DNA of 64,000 bases, from the NCBI RefSeq assembly GCF_000380565.1, contig NZ_AQYJ01000029.1:248001-312000 (forward strand). Reading direction: 5' to 3'. The stretch is from Microbulbifer variabilis ATCC 700307 (GTDB taxonomy: Bacteria; Pseudomonadota; Gammaproteobacteria; Pseudomonadales; Cellvibrionaceae). Of this stretch, positions 9,009 to 17,891 are shown piece by piece. The notes beneath the pieces are model-generated. The model was not told the DNA's origin and made no database searches. It worked only from the letters and a program-made list of their open reading frames with translations. Position 1 is the stretch's first letter. Each line of letters begins with the position of its first letter. Made by a program: the position numbers and the translations under genes.

Positions 9009-9809
9009 CTAGTAGCGGATCAGCATGGCCTCTATATTACCGACCATATTCTTCAATAAGGGGGCGACTTCTTCTTTCAGGAATTCTGGACTCAGGCGGT
9101 AAGCAGGTCCGCCAGCGTTAAATGTATAAATGCGCCCCTGGCTTAATTGTAGGGGGACAGCAATACCATTAACATCGCGGTTCCAGTCGCCAAAGGAGCA
9201 ACAAAAGCCGCGCTGCTTATAGCTTGCTACCGCTTCTTCAATTCCAACCTTGATTTTCGGCCAGCGCTCGCTATTCCTTTTCTCCAGGTGTCCATAAAAG
9301 TACTCGCGCTCCTCTTGTGGTAGTGCTGCCAGGAAAGCCCGTCCTGAACCACTAGTAGCTAGAGGTACACGGTTACCTATTTCGTAGCGAAAAGTCGTAA
9401 CATTAGCAGCTGCACAAAACTCGACAAATATCATATCGAGTCGATCACGGTCAGACAGTCCTACCGCAGTTCCTGTGGAGTTTGCAAGGTCTTGCATAAG
9501 GGGCTTGGCAACCTGGCGAATAGCCAGATTAGAGACGAAAGAGTAACCAAGTGCTAGTACGCCGCTTCCTAATTGGTATTTTTCCAGTCGATCCGAGTAG
9601 GTCAAATAACCTAATTTTGTCAGAGTGTAGGTTAGCCGTGAAATACTGGAGCGAGGCAAGCCGGTGCGTTGGGCGATTTCAAGGTTACCCAGAAAGCCAT
9701 CACCAGGTTGAAATGCCCGCAGTACATCCAGTCCTCGGGCGAGGGCTTCAATAAACTTGCGATCGGGTTCTGCGCTTTTCTTTCTTGGAAGATCACTCAA
9801 CGGAGCCAT
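9009..9809 (-). CDS. IclR family transcriptional regulator
   Basis: 266 residues. The N-terminal winged helix-turn-helix (about 18-80) includes LARGLDVLRAFQPGDGFLGN and RTGLPRSSISRLTYTLTKLG, the usual IclR recognition helix. The rest is the GAF-like effector domain, with the family's LQLSQGRIYTFNAGGPAY near its end. IclR proteins bind small aromatic or acyl metabolites and control neighbouring catabolic operons. Its place at the end of the beta-oxidation cluster suggests that it controls it, but no operator could be assigned. Confidence 0.9.
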   Translation of the reverse strand: MAPLSDLPRKKSAEPDRKFIEALARGLDVLRAFQPGDGFLGNLEIAQRTGLPRSSISRLTYTLTKLGYLTYSDRLEKYQLGSGVLALGYSFVSNLAIRQVAKPLMQDLANSTGTAVGLSDRDRLDMIFVEFCAAANVTTFRYEIGNRVPLATSGSGRAFLAALPQEEREYFYGHLEKRNSERWPKIKVGIEEAVASYKQRGFCCSFGDWNRDVNGIAVPLQLSQGRIYTFNAGGPAYRLSPEFLKEEVAPLLKNMVGNIEAMLIRY

Positions 9810-10157
9810 GGTCTTAAATCCTGCTTCTATAGTAGCAAGTATACAAATTTTACTCCTGGATCTGAAGTTAGATACTTAGCCTCGAAGAGAAATTTAGGCC
9901 TGTGAAGGGTGTTTGGATAATAATGAGCGGTAACGAAAATTGTGGTTGTACTTGGGGGCCCAACAATGAGTCAAGATCAAGAGTATTCTGTAATACCGAT
10001 ATAGTTTAATTGTATTTTTTTTGCGGAATACCTATATATACATTCTATTTATCGTATTTTGCATAGTTGCTGCTTGCTTCAAAGATGAAATTAGTGTTTG
10101 AATTCGTTACCAGTTAACTTTTCCAATTTCGATCCCATTTAAAAAAGAATTTTAGAT
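9810..10157. other. Non-coding gap, AT-rich
   Basis: Promoters of the IclR gene (minus) and the serine hydrolase gene (plus) must lie here. No clear operator, RNA gene or coding frame was seen. Base composition falls sharply at about 9.9 kb and marks the start of an accessory block. Confidence 0.5.
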
Positions 10158-11597
10158 ATGATAATAAGGCTTCTTGTTGGTATCGTAACGGCTTTGATTG
10201 CCAGCAATAATTGTTATGCCATAGATGATAGTATTGAAAAAGAAATAAAATCAGCTCTGGTGGAGCTGTCTAATAGTAACGGCTTAATTGGCTCACATTT
10301 TGTTGCAGTAGTTGATAAGAGCGGGCTTGATTTCTTTTATTCCTATTCTGAAGATGGCCCTAAAGTTACAGAAAACACGCCTATCTTAATTGCAAGTCAC
10401 ACAAAGTCTTTTACCAGTACTTTGATGGCTATCCTGCATAGCTCGGGCAAGTTGGATTTAGATAAACCCATATCATCTTATAAGCTCCAGTTGGGGCTTG
10501 AGGGAAAAGTTGATACCAATAAGGTCAGTATTCGGGATTTACTGACCCATACGGCAGGATTTACAAGTATTCAACATACCTTTAAGTCAGCTTTTTTAGG
10601 TTATTCCGGTCCAGAGGAGCTAGTTCACTCATTAAGTGAGAATCTACTGATAGCGCCAGATTATAATTTTAGGTATTCAAATACGGGCCCGATAGTCGCC
10701 TCGATGATTGCAGAGAATGTCACTGGAAAAACTTGGGGAGAGCTAATAAAGGAGTATATTGCCGACCCGCTGGATATGAATGCGACAACGAACAACATAT
10801 CCAAGGCGAGGGCAATTCTCCCATCTTTCATCACATCTAGCGATGGCAATATCTTTAGCTCAGGGCATTTCAAGTCTGACCTTACGATGCATCCCTCAGG
10901 AGGGTTGATTTCGACAGTAAATGATTTGGCGGTATGGCTTCAGGTAAACATAAACAAAGATAAGTTAAATTTATCTAAAAGTGATATCTTTGATGAACTT
11001 CATGAAAAGCAGGTAGGCCAATCTAAAACCTATTTCACCTATGAGCGATCTGGATACACTTTGGGGTGGGATTTGGCTGAGTATAATCAAGAGACGCTTT
11101 TGACGAGGTTTGGAAACTATGGTGGATATAGCATTCATGTATCATTTATGCCAGAAAGAGAGATTGGTGTAATTACATTCACTAATCAGGATGTGGCTTA
11201 TATCTTACCCCATGTAATGGCAAACTATACTTATAACTCAATTTTAAATAAGAGAAATAGGAATACATTATTTGAGCAAGAGATGAATCGACTGAAGAAG
11301 TCTGTTCGACGTGAGCTATTGGAAGCTCCAGATTCTGCCTTGATTGTCAGCTCCGATGATTTTCCAGATAACTTGCTTGGCACTTTTTCCAATAGTAGCG
11401 GTTGGCCGGAGCAAAAACTCTATATTGACAATGGTAAAGTAATGGTAGATTGGGGGGTTCTTAACGGACCTTTATTGAAAGATGGTAAAAAGTATAGGGC
11501 ACATTTAGGGGCTCTTCATAGAGGTATTTCTTTTTATATTCAGGATGGAGGCGCTGTCAATTCTCAGAATGGATCTATCGAATTTATTAAAAAATAG
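10158..11597 (+). CDS. Exported serine hydrolase of the beta-lactamase (class C / esterase) family
   Basis: 479 residues. Residues 1-21 (MIIRLLVGIVTALIASNNCYA) form a signal peptide. The SxxK motif is in ASHTKSFTS at about residue 78, the YxN motif in FRYSNTGPI at about 172, and the region FGNYGGYSIHVSFMP takes the place of the K/H-x-G box. These are the three active-site elements of penicillin-binding-protein-like hydrolases, so it is probably a periplasmic esterase or D-amino-acid peptidase; actual beta-lactamase activity cannot be claimed. A C-terminal extension of about 110 residues follows the catalytic domain. The gene stands alone and is AT-rich compared with the preceding cluster, suggesting acquisition. 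Confidence 0.85.
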   Translation: MIIRLLVGIVTALIASNNCYAIDDSIEKEIKSALVELSNSNGLIGSHFVAVVDKSGLDFFYSYSEDGPKVTENTPILIASHTKSFTSTLMAILHSSGKLDLDKPISSYKLQLGLEGKVDTNKVSIRDLLTHTAGFTSIQHTFKSAFLGYSGPEELVHSLSENLLIAPDYNFRYSNTGPIVASMIAENVTGKTWGELIKEYIADPLDMNATTNNISKARAILPSFITSSDGNIFSSGHFKSDLTMHPSGGLISTVNDLAVWLQVNINKDKLNLSKSDIFDELHEKQVGQSKTYFTYERSGYTLGWDLAEYNQETLLTRFGNYGGYSIHVSFMPEREIGVITFTNQDVAYILPHVMANYTYNSILNKRNRNTLFEQEMNRLKKSVRRELLEAPDSALIVSSDDFPDNLLGTFSNSSGWPEQKLYIDNGKVMVDWGVLNGPLLKDGKKYRAHLGALHRGISFYIQDGGAVNSQNGSIEFIKK

Positions 11598-11816
11598 GCG
11601 AGGTTCACGAGAGAAATATTCTTTGATGTTGTTGAATATCCCTGTGTGGTATTTAGGGTTGCTAAAAGTGCAGACTGGGAAGAAGTTGAGAAAAGTTTTA
11701 ATCTCTTAATAGTGGGTAAGTACATATTTTGATTGTGGAAGTCATTGATAAAACAAATTAGCTTATCGCCCAGCCAGATGAAAATCGTTCCAAGACTAGA
11801 AAATCTAATTGTTGAT

Positions 11817-11906
11817 CTATGCACCTTCAATCCACTTCGGCTTTCCTGGTGCAATAGGTGCGAAACGATATAATACCCAGCTATCCCTTGGATCCAAGTA
11901 AATGTC
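11817..11906 (-). pseudogene. C-terminal remnant of a paralog of the 600-residue secreted protein
   Basis: On the minus strand this short frame reads DIYLDPRDSWVLYRFAPIAP, then GKPKWIEGA and a stop. It aligns without gaps to the C-terminus of the secreted protein at 14111-15907 (FNLDPRGGWELYRFAPIAPG, then NPKWV). A TAA stop precedes it at once and no further homology is visible upstream, so only the last 30 or so codons of a former gene survive. It implies a second copy of that family was once present about 2 kb away. Confidence 0.75.
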
Positions 11907-12086
11907 TTAGAGGAAAGAAAGTAACTGATTTTATCCTCTTGGCTAAGAGTAGGATGCTTCCTTGATCTGTTCAATCAAGGCACTTAAAATATGCATACTC
12001 TAATAGAGATTCGTGATCTACTAAAAATAACGCTCTATAGTGATTAGTAGTGATCTTTGAAGAGGTGGGGAATATAGCTCGATTGA

Positions 12087-12150
12087 ATTAGTTCAGACCT
12101 GGCGCCTCTTTTATTTCAATACCAATGTGTTAAATTTAGTCTGAACTAAT
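12087..12150. repeat. 12-bp perfect inverted repeat
   Basis: ATTAGTTCAGAC at 12087-12098 and its exact complement GTCTGAACTAAT at 12139-12150 flank 40 bp. It lies 33 bp beyond the stop of the minus-strand beta-helix gene, so it may be a terminator-like hairpin with a large loop; short terminal repeats of a small mobile element are an alternative. Confidence 0.5.
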
Positions 12151-12182
12151 CCAAGAAGTAATATTTTTAGTCAGTTATCATC

Positions 12183-13157
12183 TCATTTCAAGCAAGTTGG
12201 ATCAGCCGTTTCAAAGATATTATCCAGCCAGACATTACTGCCAGTGCAATCAGGGTCAAAGACATCCTTTAGATCAACTTCACTGTTGCCAAGTGATGTG
12301 TTACCAACAATTTCGTTGTTTTCATCAGATTCCAGCAGTATTACTATGCCTGCACTTCCAGGAATTACAAATCCATTTTTTGTCACTAAATTATTAGATA
12401 CAAGGTTATTTGATGCCCCAAAGATTTCTATACCGTTGCGACCATTTTCTGTAACAGTATTGGAGTTAACCACAGCATTATCATCCTCGATACTAATACC
12501 CTCATCATTGCCTCTCACAAAATTTGCGGTAATTATCGCATTTAGTGCCTCTATATCAATGCCATCATCTCCATTTCCATCAACATAATTAAAGTTTACT
12601 GTTGCAAAATCGCCATCAATTTCAATTCCCTCATCCCCTACACCAATTACTCTATTTTCTGTGGCCGTATTGTTTTTTCCATCTAGAGAGATTCCCTCTC
12701 CTTGAGTAACCCCTAGCCCCAAGACTACTGATCTGGAAACAATGTTGTTGTTACTTTCCAAAGTAACACCTTCAAATAAAGCGGCATGAATTTCCGTCTC
12801 TATGATGGAGTGAGATCCTCTACCTCTCGCAATCACGCCGTTTGGGCAATCATTAATCTGCCCACCTACTAAACGTGCGGCAAAACCTTCAAGAGCGATT
12901 CCCACTTCCCCCTCACCGGCATTAAAGGAGCAGGTAAGTTGTTTGTTTCCCATTGTCAAGCTGCCTGAAGGCCCTTCAATAGTTAACGCTACTGGTTTTT
13001 CGGGTGATAAATGACAATTCAGGTCCTGCAGAAGAAACTTCGGTGTTGATATGATGTCGCCACATTCTACCGCTAAAGAATTAAAAGAAATAAATATACT
13101 AAAAATGAAAGCTACAAAAGTTAAAGTGCGCTTTAAGAGGGTCAATCTATTCATCAT
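12183..13157 (-). CDS. Exported right-handed beta-helix (PbH1/NosD-type) repeat protein
   Basis: 324 residues with a signal peptide (about 1-28, ending FISFNSLAVE). The body has repeated short rungs of the parallel beta-helix type, such as NGVIARGRGSHSIIETEI, NTATENRVIGVGDEGIEI, NAIITANFVRGNDEGISI and NAVVNSNTVTENGRNGIEIF. Asn ladders and the pattern N-x-V/I-x-x-N recur about every 22-24 residues over 100-300. Such folds occur in pectate lyases, alginate epimerases and surface proteins; no catalytic residues of those families can be identified. Cys residues near both ends (CGD, DCTGS, DPTCLK) may form disulfides. It stands alone; its function is unknown. Confidence 0.75.
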   Translation of the reverse strand: MMNRLTLLKRTLTFVAFIFSIFISFNSLAVECGDIISTPKFLLQDLNCHLSPEKPVALTIEGPSGSLTMGNKQLTCSFNAGEGEVGIALEGFAARLVGGQINDCPNGVIARGRGSHSIIETEIHAALFEGVTLESNNNIVSRSVVLGLGVTQGEGISLDGKNNTATENRVIGVGDEGIEIDGDFATVNFNYVDGNGDDGIDIEALNAIITANFVRGNDEGISIEDDNAVVNSNTVTENGRNGIEIFGASNNLVSNNLVTKNGFVIPGSAGIVILLESDENNEIVGNTSLGNSEVDLKDVFDPDCTGSNVWLDNIFETADPTCLK

Positions 13158-14110
13158 GGTGCCTTTAAAAATCTATTTAGTGTTAAATAAATAATGATAT
13201 TTTCAGTTTTCGCTAAAAACTGCCTCATTTAAATCTGCCGTTTTGTGAAATGTTTAAAAATTTGGCGAAAAATCACTTTTGCAAGGTTTTTTTAGGGAAA
13301 TGCCCACGTTATAGGTTGTGATCGGTGGTTGAGAAAATCTTGAAAAAAGATATTCCCCTTTGCATATTAATTTGTCATATTAACACTCAATTTTTTACCG
13401 GGTTTAAGATGTTTATTTTTGCTTATGTTCTAATGTGGGCCTCCATTAAGGTTCGTTATTGAATAATCAGGTTCTAGACATCTTCTAAAGTCTCTTTGTT
13501 AGTCCAGCTGATAGTGCGCCCTGGAAATTTATACATTACACTTGGGTTAAGTGAAGTTTTCTTTCAGCGTTTAACTGTAGATCTTAAACTCTTTTGTATA
13601 TTTTTCTTAATATAAAATTGAAGTGATTCGACTGTTTAATAGCATGGCCTGTTCTGAATGGTTGAATTTGGTGCTGGATTCGGTTGTGATGCTGTTGGTT
13701 CAAATTAAGTATCTATTTTTTGAGTGATTAATTTTTGTAGGCTTCTCGGCGAAAGTTATCCTTTGAGGAGTGGTTATCAATTGATTGATGTATGGTCTAT
13801 GTTGAAACTAACTCAATTCTAATTTTGATTGATTAGAATTAATGACAGGTAAAATTGATTGGATATATTTAGCTTTGTTATGAAGATTTCAGTAATATTT
13901 CAGTACTAAATGCACTTCACTTGGCCAATTTATTCATTGGTTTTAATGTAAATAAGTGCGTGTGATTCTAGGTGGAGCTGATAAAAACTATCTTAAATAA
14001 TTCATTAGCAGTAATATCTCATTACTGAAGGTATCCTAATAAAGAAGCTACTTACCTGATTAGATAAGTAGCTTCCGAAAAGTGAATATCAGTAGGCTAA
14101 GTTTTCTGAC
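13158..14110. other. Long AT-rich non-coding gap
   Basis: About 950 bp with no convincing coding frame on either strand. The only clear structure is the hairpin at 14044-14075 that ends the neighbouring gene. The stretch 13500-14000 is very AT-rich and could hold an unannotated small RNA or decayed sequence; nothing was recognised. Confidence 0.5.
14044..14075 (-). terminator. Terminator hairpin of the 600-residue secreted protein gene
   Basis: Perfect 11-bp arms GAAGCTACTTA and TAAGTAGCTTC around a 10-nt loop, followed on the minus strand by TTTATTA. It lies 35 bp after the stop codon. Confidence 0.65.
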
Positions 14111-15907
14111 TTATTGCGCTGACTCAGAATCGTTCACCCACTTGGGGTTTCCGGGAGCTATAGGGGCAAATCTATATAACTCCCAGCCACCCCTTGGGTC
14201 CAAATTAAATGGGTTTGCAGTGCCGAGCCACATAAACCTGGGGTGATTGATCATTGTGCGGAAACCAGAGTTCCCGGAATTGCCAACGCCATTAAAGGTG
14301 GCTGGAATAGCTCTACGATTTGGTGAAAAGAAGCGGTAGAGCTTGCCGCCAGAAGTCTTGGGATTTGATAGCGCATCTTCCAAGAACATGAGTAGCTCCG
14401 CGGGAAGCTCATTGGCAGGATCGGTTCCACTTTCAATCAGGCCAGCAAACTGCCGACTCACATCCAGGGTTCCCAGATACATATCGCTGCCCGTTACCCC
14501 AAGGCGCCAAGTATAGACATTAAATGGCCACCCCAAACCGGCTCTGCCTAATTGGGGCAGGCCTGCCAGAGTATTCTTGTCAACAAACATATTCCTGTCT
14601 GGATCCCAAACCTGAACATCCTTGTATCCGTAGAGCACTTCAATTTTTGGTTTCCGTTTCTTTTTACCAAATCGATCTCCGCGGAATACCGTTGTTGCCC
14701 TATGGGTTGCGATGATAGTTTCCAGCTCTCCAATTGGATTGTTCCAGGTTTCCCCGTAAGCGAGGACATGCGCCCTAAAGCCTCCCAGCGGGATATTAAT
14801 CGTGCCCCAGTAGAGCTTGCCGCGCCAGGAGGTAATATCACCGCCAGCATACACACCTGCGGAAACAAGGTCTGGTTCGTACTCGGTAATGTTCCAGACT
14901 TCCTTCCACTCTTTGGCATTTTCCGGCAGGAATCCACCCTCCGGAATTTTGGGGCTCATTACAATGCCGGAGTAGGCACGGATTTGTCCCGTCTGAGCGT
15001 CGCCAGTTGGCCAGGTAGAGAAAAACAGGCGACCATCATGTACGGTGAAATTAGCCGGATTGCTTTGCATTGTACCCACGACCTCAAACCTGAATGGATG
15101 ATGGATATTGCCCATCCAGCGTAAAACCTCCCCTGTACCACCGAGAGATTCTTGCACAGCCACACCGGTATATAGAACGCCCTCATAGTTAAGGAACTTG
15201 CGGATATTGGAGTATTGGGGGAACCGCTTGGAGCCAAGGTAGCGTCCCGTGCTCGCCTGCCAGGCCATCATGATGATGCTGTTGCCGCCGCCTTCACCGG
15301 CGATTCCCTCCTGAACCCCACCGGGACCGGCGAGAAATACTACGTCATCGGCATAACCGCCGGAGCGGAAGCCCAGCGTATCCTGTAGCAGGGGATCGTA
15401 AGTAGGGGTTATTTCCGTTACCTCAAGCGTACAGGTATCCATGCGATAGGCCATTGGAGCACGCCAATCACCAAGATTTTTAAGATTCGGATTCTCTTGG
15501 GCGAGTATTCCCTCTGCAAACTCACAAACCCAGCCCTGGTTGGGAGCAAAGATAGGCGTCAATACGGCATTTGGAGAGGCCTGTGCAGTACAAGGGACAT
15601 TTGCTCCTGTGCCCCAATAGAGGAAACGGGGTGACTCAGCCATACCCCAGATCTGGGCGCCGTTGCGTTTTGGTTCACCCGCGGAGCAGACGCCATCAAC
15701 CAGCTCGGGGTAGGGTTCACCAACGCCATTAAAGCACTCATCCACTGGGGCTTTGAACAGCTTATCGAACCGGGGTTTAACCCTTTTACAATGCTTGCCA
15801 GGGTGCCCCAAGGATTCTTCGCCGTTTCCGCTCCATTGTGCGTTGGCACTGGGTGCAACCAGTGTCGCCAGAAATATTGAGAGTGCAAAACAAGATGTGA
15901 CTTTCAT
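14111..15907 (-). CDS. Exported protein of unknown function, probable beta-propeller
   Basis: 598 residues from the ATG at 15905-15907 (MKVTSCF), which has GGAAGGG at a good distance; an ATG two codons earlier is too close to it. A signal peptide ends near APSANAQ. I do not recognise a named family. The short motif aromatic-x-GT recurs through the chain: FLYWGTGAN, LYTGVAVQ, LFFSTWPT, LYWGTINI, MYLGTLDV, FMWLGTANPF. This is typical of blade strands, so a beta-propeller fold is inferred. Cys residues cluster in the N-terminal 150 residues (KHCKRV, DECFNG, GVCSAG, VPCTAQ, WVCEF), suggesting disulfides and an extracytoplasmic site. A remnant of a paralog lies at 11817-11906. It stands alone with its own terminator. 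Confidence 0.7.
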   Translation of the reverse strand: MKVTSCFALSIFLATLVAPSANAQWSGNGEESLGHPGKHCKRVKPRFDKLFKAPVDECFNGVGEPYPELVDGVCSAGEPKRNGAQIWGMAESPRFLYWGTGANVPCTAQASPNAVLTPIFAPNQGWVCEFAEGILAQENPNLKNLGDWRAPMAYRMDTCTLEVTEITPTYDPLLQDTLGFRSGGYADDVVFLAGPGGVQEGIAGEGGGNSIIMMAWQASTGRYLGSKRFPQYSNIRKFLNYEGVLYTGVAVQESLGGTGEVLRWMGNIHHPFRFEVVGTMQSNPANFTVHDGRLFFSTWPTGDAQTGQIRAYSGIVMSPKIPEGGFLPENAKEWKEVWNITEYEPDLVSAGVYAGGDITSWRGKLYWGTINIPLGGFRAHVLAYGETWNNPIGELETIIATHRATTVFRGDRFGKKKRKPKIEVLYGYKDVQVWDPDRNMFVDKNTLAGLPQLGRAGLGWPFNVYTWRLGVTGSDMYLGTLDVSRQFAGLIESGTDPANELPAELLMFLEDALSNPKTSGGKLYRFFSPNRRAIPATFNGVGNSGNSGFRTMINHPRFMWLGTANPFNLDPRGGWELYRFAPIAPGNPKWVNDSESAQ

Positions 15908-16363
15908 AAGCATCCCTTCCTCTACTACAGACCGCTATGGCGTGTGATACTACGGGTCAAAAGGCAGGTTTGAGTAGAATATGCCAATCCACATGGGAGA
16001 GTAATATTCCCTAAAAAGTAGAGATTAGGATGTCACTAGAGGCAAGAATATTGGCTAGATTATTTCGTCCTCAATAGTACCAGTCAGATTGATATTTGAG
16101 ATAGCAGGATACTATAGCGATGATGCGCTTGTTAAAATTTTGTTACTTAATGAGGTGATCGCCAATTCTAGTGTGGGGCTTGCCGACCCTTCTTAAGGCG
16201 GCTAGTACAATAGGTTGGTGTGTTATCAAATGGGGAAGGTTGTATTAGATGCTTTATAAATTTAATTTGGCGTAACGGGAAGAGTAAGAGGTATGGTATT
16301 GGCTGCCCCTTAAATTCTTAGTATATTTTTAATCCATCTAAAAACTGGTTTCCACTAGATAAA
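15908..16363. other. Non-coding gap between divergent genes
   Basis: About 450 bp containing the promoters of the secreted protein (minus) and methyltransferase (plus) genes. No operator, repeat or RNA structure was recognised. Confidence 0.5.
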
Positions 16364-17158
16364 ATGAAAGAAGAAACTGCATTCTTTGTAGGCAAATCGC
16401 TGGCTTCTTGGGATGAGGCCGGCTCCATTCATTGGGAAGTCAATAAGCAGCTGCTCGAACAAGTCTCAGACTCTAAATTTAATGCTTTGGAGAAGGATTT
16501 CGATACATTAGTAAGTGGTTATGATATTTGCGGAAAATCAGTGGTACAAATTTGCTGCAACAATGCAAAAGATCTGATATCCATAAAAAAGAAAGGAGCT
16601 GGCCGCTGCGTCGGTATTGATGGATCTCAAGCCTTTGTCGATCAAGCCAAGCTTCTGGCAAAAGCCGCGGGATATCCAGGTATGGAGATTGTATGTTCTA
16701 ACATCTACGAGTTACCAGAAAAGCATATTGGTCAATTTGACTTTGCAGTTATTACCATTGGCGTACTCAACTGGATGCCGGACCTAAAGCGATTTATGCG
16801 TATTTGTGCTTCGCTGCTGAAGCCAGGCGGCTATCTTTTGATGGAGGAGATTCATCCTGTTTTGAATATGTATGAAGAAGGTAACCCTTCACAAATTGCG
16901 ATGTCATACTTTAATCGAGAGCCACAGCGGGATGATCAAGGGTTGGATTATTTTAGTGGTAGGAAGTATCAGGCAAAAGAAAATTATAATTTTCACCATA
17001 CATTGGCCGATGTGCTGATGGCAGCAATTGCTTGTAATCTATCATTGAAAAACTATATAGAGCTGGGTAAGAATATTGGGAATTGGTGTGGAGATCTAGA
17101 GGAATCTGAGTTTGTGCCGCCTATGGCAATGCTGGCCAGCTGGCAGAAGCAATTCTAA
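16364..17158 (+). CDS. Class I SAM-dependent methyltransferase
   Basis: 264 residues. The Rossmann-type methyltransferase core is visible: motif I is degenerate (SVVQICCNNAKDLISIKKKG, about 59-78, lacking the classic GxGxG), followed by CVGIDGSQAFVDQA with the acidic residue that binds the SAM ribose. Motif IV is FDFAVITIGVLNWMPD, and the post-motif segment is LLKPGGYLLMEEIHPVLNMY. This combination is seen in small-molecule methyltransferases of the UbiE/bilin type. The substrate is unknown. The upstream sequence has no strong ribosome-binding site. The next gene, a GST, follows 52 bp later and may share the transcript. Confidence 0.85.
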   Translation: MKEETAFFVGKSLASWDEAGSIHWEVNKQLLEQVSDSKFNALEKDFDTLVSGYDICGKSVVQICCNNAKDLISIKKKGAGRCVGIDGSQAFVDQAKLLAKAAGYPGMEIVCSNIYELPEKHIGQFDFAVITIGVLNWMPDLKRFMRICASLLKPGGYLLMEEIHPVLNMYEEGNPSQIAMSYFNREPQRDDQGLDYFSGRKYQAKENYNFHHTLADVLMAAIACNLSLKNYIELGKNIGNWCGDLEESEFVPPMAMLASWQKQF

Positions 17159-17210
17159 ATGACAAAACCGTGGCTATTGGAGCCTTATTGTTAATTACTA
17201 AGGAAAGCGA

Positions 17211-17891
17211 ATGTATCAGTTGTTTATAGCAAATAAAAACTATTCATCATGGTCACTGCGGCCCTGGTTGTTAATGCACCACCTGGAAATTCCCTTTAAT
17301 GAGCAGTTGGCGACTTTTGAAGAGGGGGGAAGCTGGGAGAAATTCCATAGTTTTTCCCCTACTGGATTGGTGCCCTGTTTGATTGATGGCGATATTACCG
17401 TTTGGGATTCCTTTGCCATAGTGGAGTATGTTGCAGAAGATTTTCCGCAGGTTTGGCCCATCGATAGACTGGCAAGAAGCTGGGCACGGAGTGCTTGCGC
17501 TGAGATGCACTCTGGTTTTTCGGTTTTAAGGAACATCTGCGCTATGAATTGTGGTTTGATTGTGGAGCTGGTTGAGATTCCACCGCAACTACAGAAAGAT
17601 ATTAGTCGCATTGATGAGCTTTGGCAGGAAGGCTTGCAGCGATTTGGTGGGCCTTTCCTTACCGGGGGAGAATTTACAGCGGTGGACGCCTTCTTTGCGC
17701 CAGTTGCTATCCGCGCACAGAACTATGGGTTGCCATTTAGTAATGCAGCTAAACAGTATATTGATCAGTTGCTAAGTTTACCTTCTATGAAAAAATGGAT
17801 CTCAGATGCGCTGCAGGAGCCCTGGAGAGAAATGCTGCATGAGGAAGAGGCTCGAAATATGGGTGTTGTGATTGAGGACTTGCGTAGCTAA
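17211..17891 (+). CDS. Glutathione S-transferase family protein
   Basis: 226 residues. The N-terminal thioredoxin-like domain begins MYQLFIANKNYSSWSLRPWL, where the Ser after the first strand (SSWSLRPW) is the usual glutathione-activating position of zeta/YfcF-like GSTs. It continues to FSPTGLVPCLIDGD with the cis-Pro and to VWDSFAIVEYVAE with the Glu/Asp-Ser glutathione contact. The C-terminal all-helical domain has FLTGGEFTAVDAFFAPVAIR, the family's N-capping box and hydrophobic staple. Length is normal. A detoxifying or isomerase role is likely; the electrophile is not evident. Confidence 0.88.
   Translation: MYQLFIANKNYSSWSLRPWLLMHHLEIPFNEQLATFEEGGSWEKFHSFSPTGLVPCLIDGDITVWDSFAIVEYVAEDFPQVWPIDRLARSWARSACAEMHSGFSVLRNICAMNCGLIVELVEIPPQLQKDISRIDELWQEGLQRFGGPFLTGGEFTAVDAFFAPVAIRAQNYGLPFSNAAKQYIDQLLSLPSMKKWISDALQEPWREMLHEEEARNMGVVIEDLRS

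Larger units (their letters stand above)
11598..12182. other. Non-coding gap with a gene remnant and a long inverted repeat
   Basis: Holds the protein remnant at 11817-11906 and the 12-bp inverted repeat at 12087-12150, listed separately. Open frames in the rest (for example minus 11564-11974) have no recognisable protein features. Confidence 0.55.

Noticed and set aside
10158-11597. True class C beta-lactamase
   Set aside because: SxxK and YxN are present, but the K-T-G box is degenerate and the C-terminal extension is unlike AmpC; only the broader family is claimed.
11564-11974. Minus-strand frame of 136 codons
   Set aside because: No family features; it overlaps the serine hydrolase end and the propeller remnant, which is in another frame.
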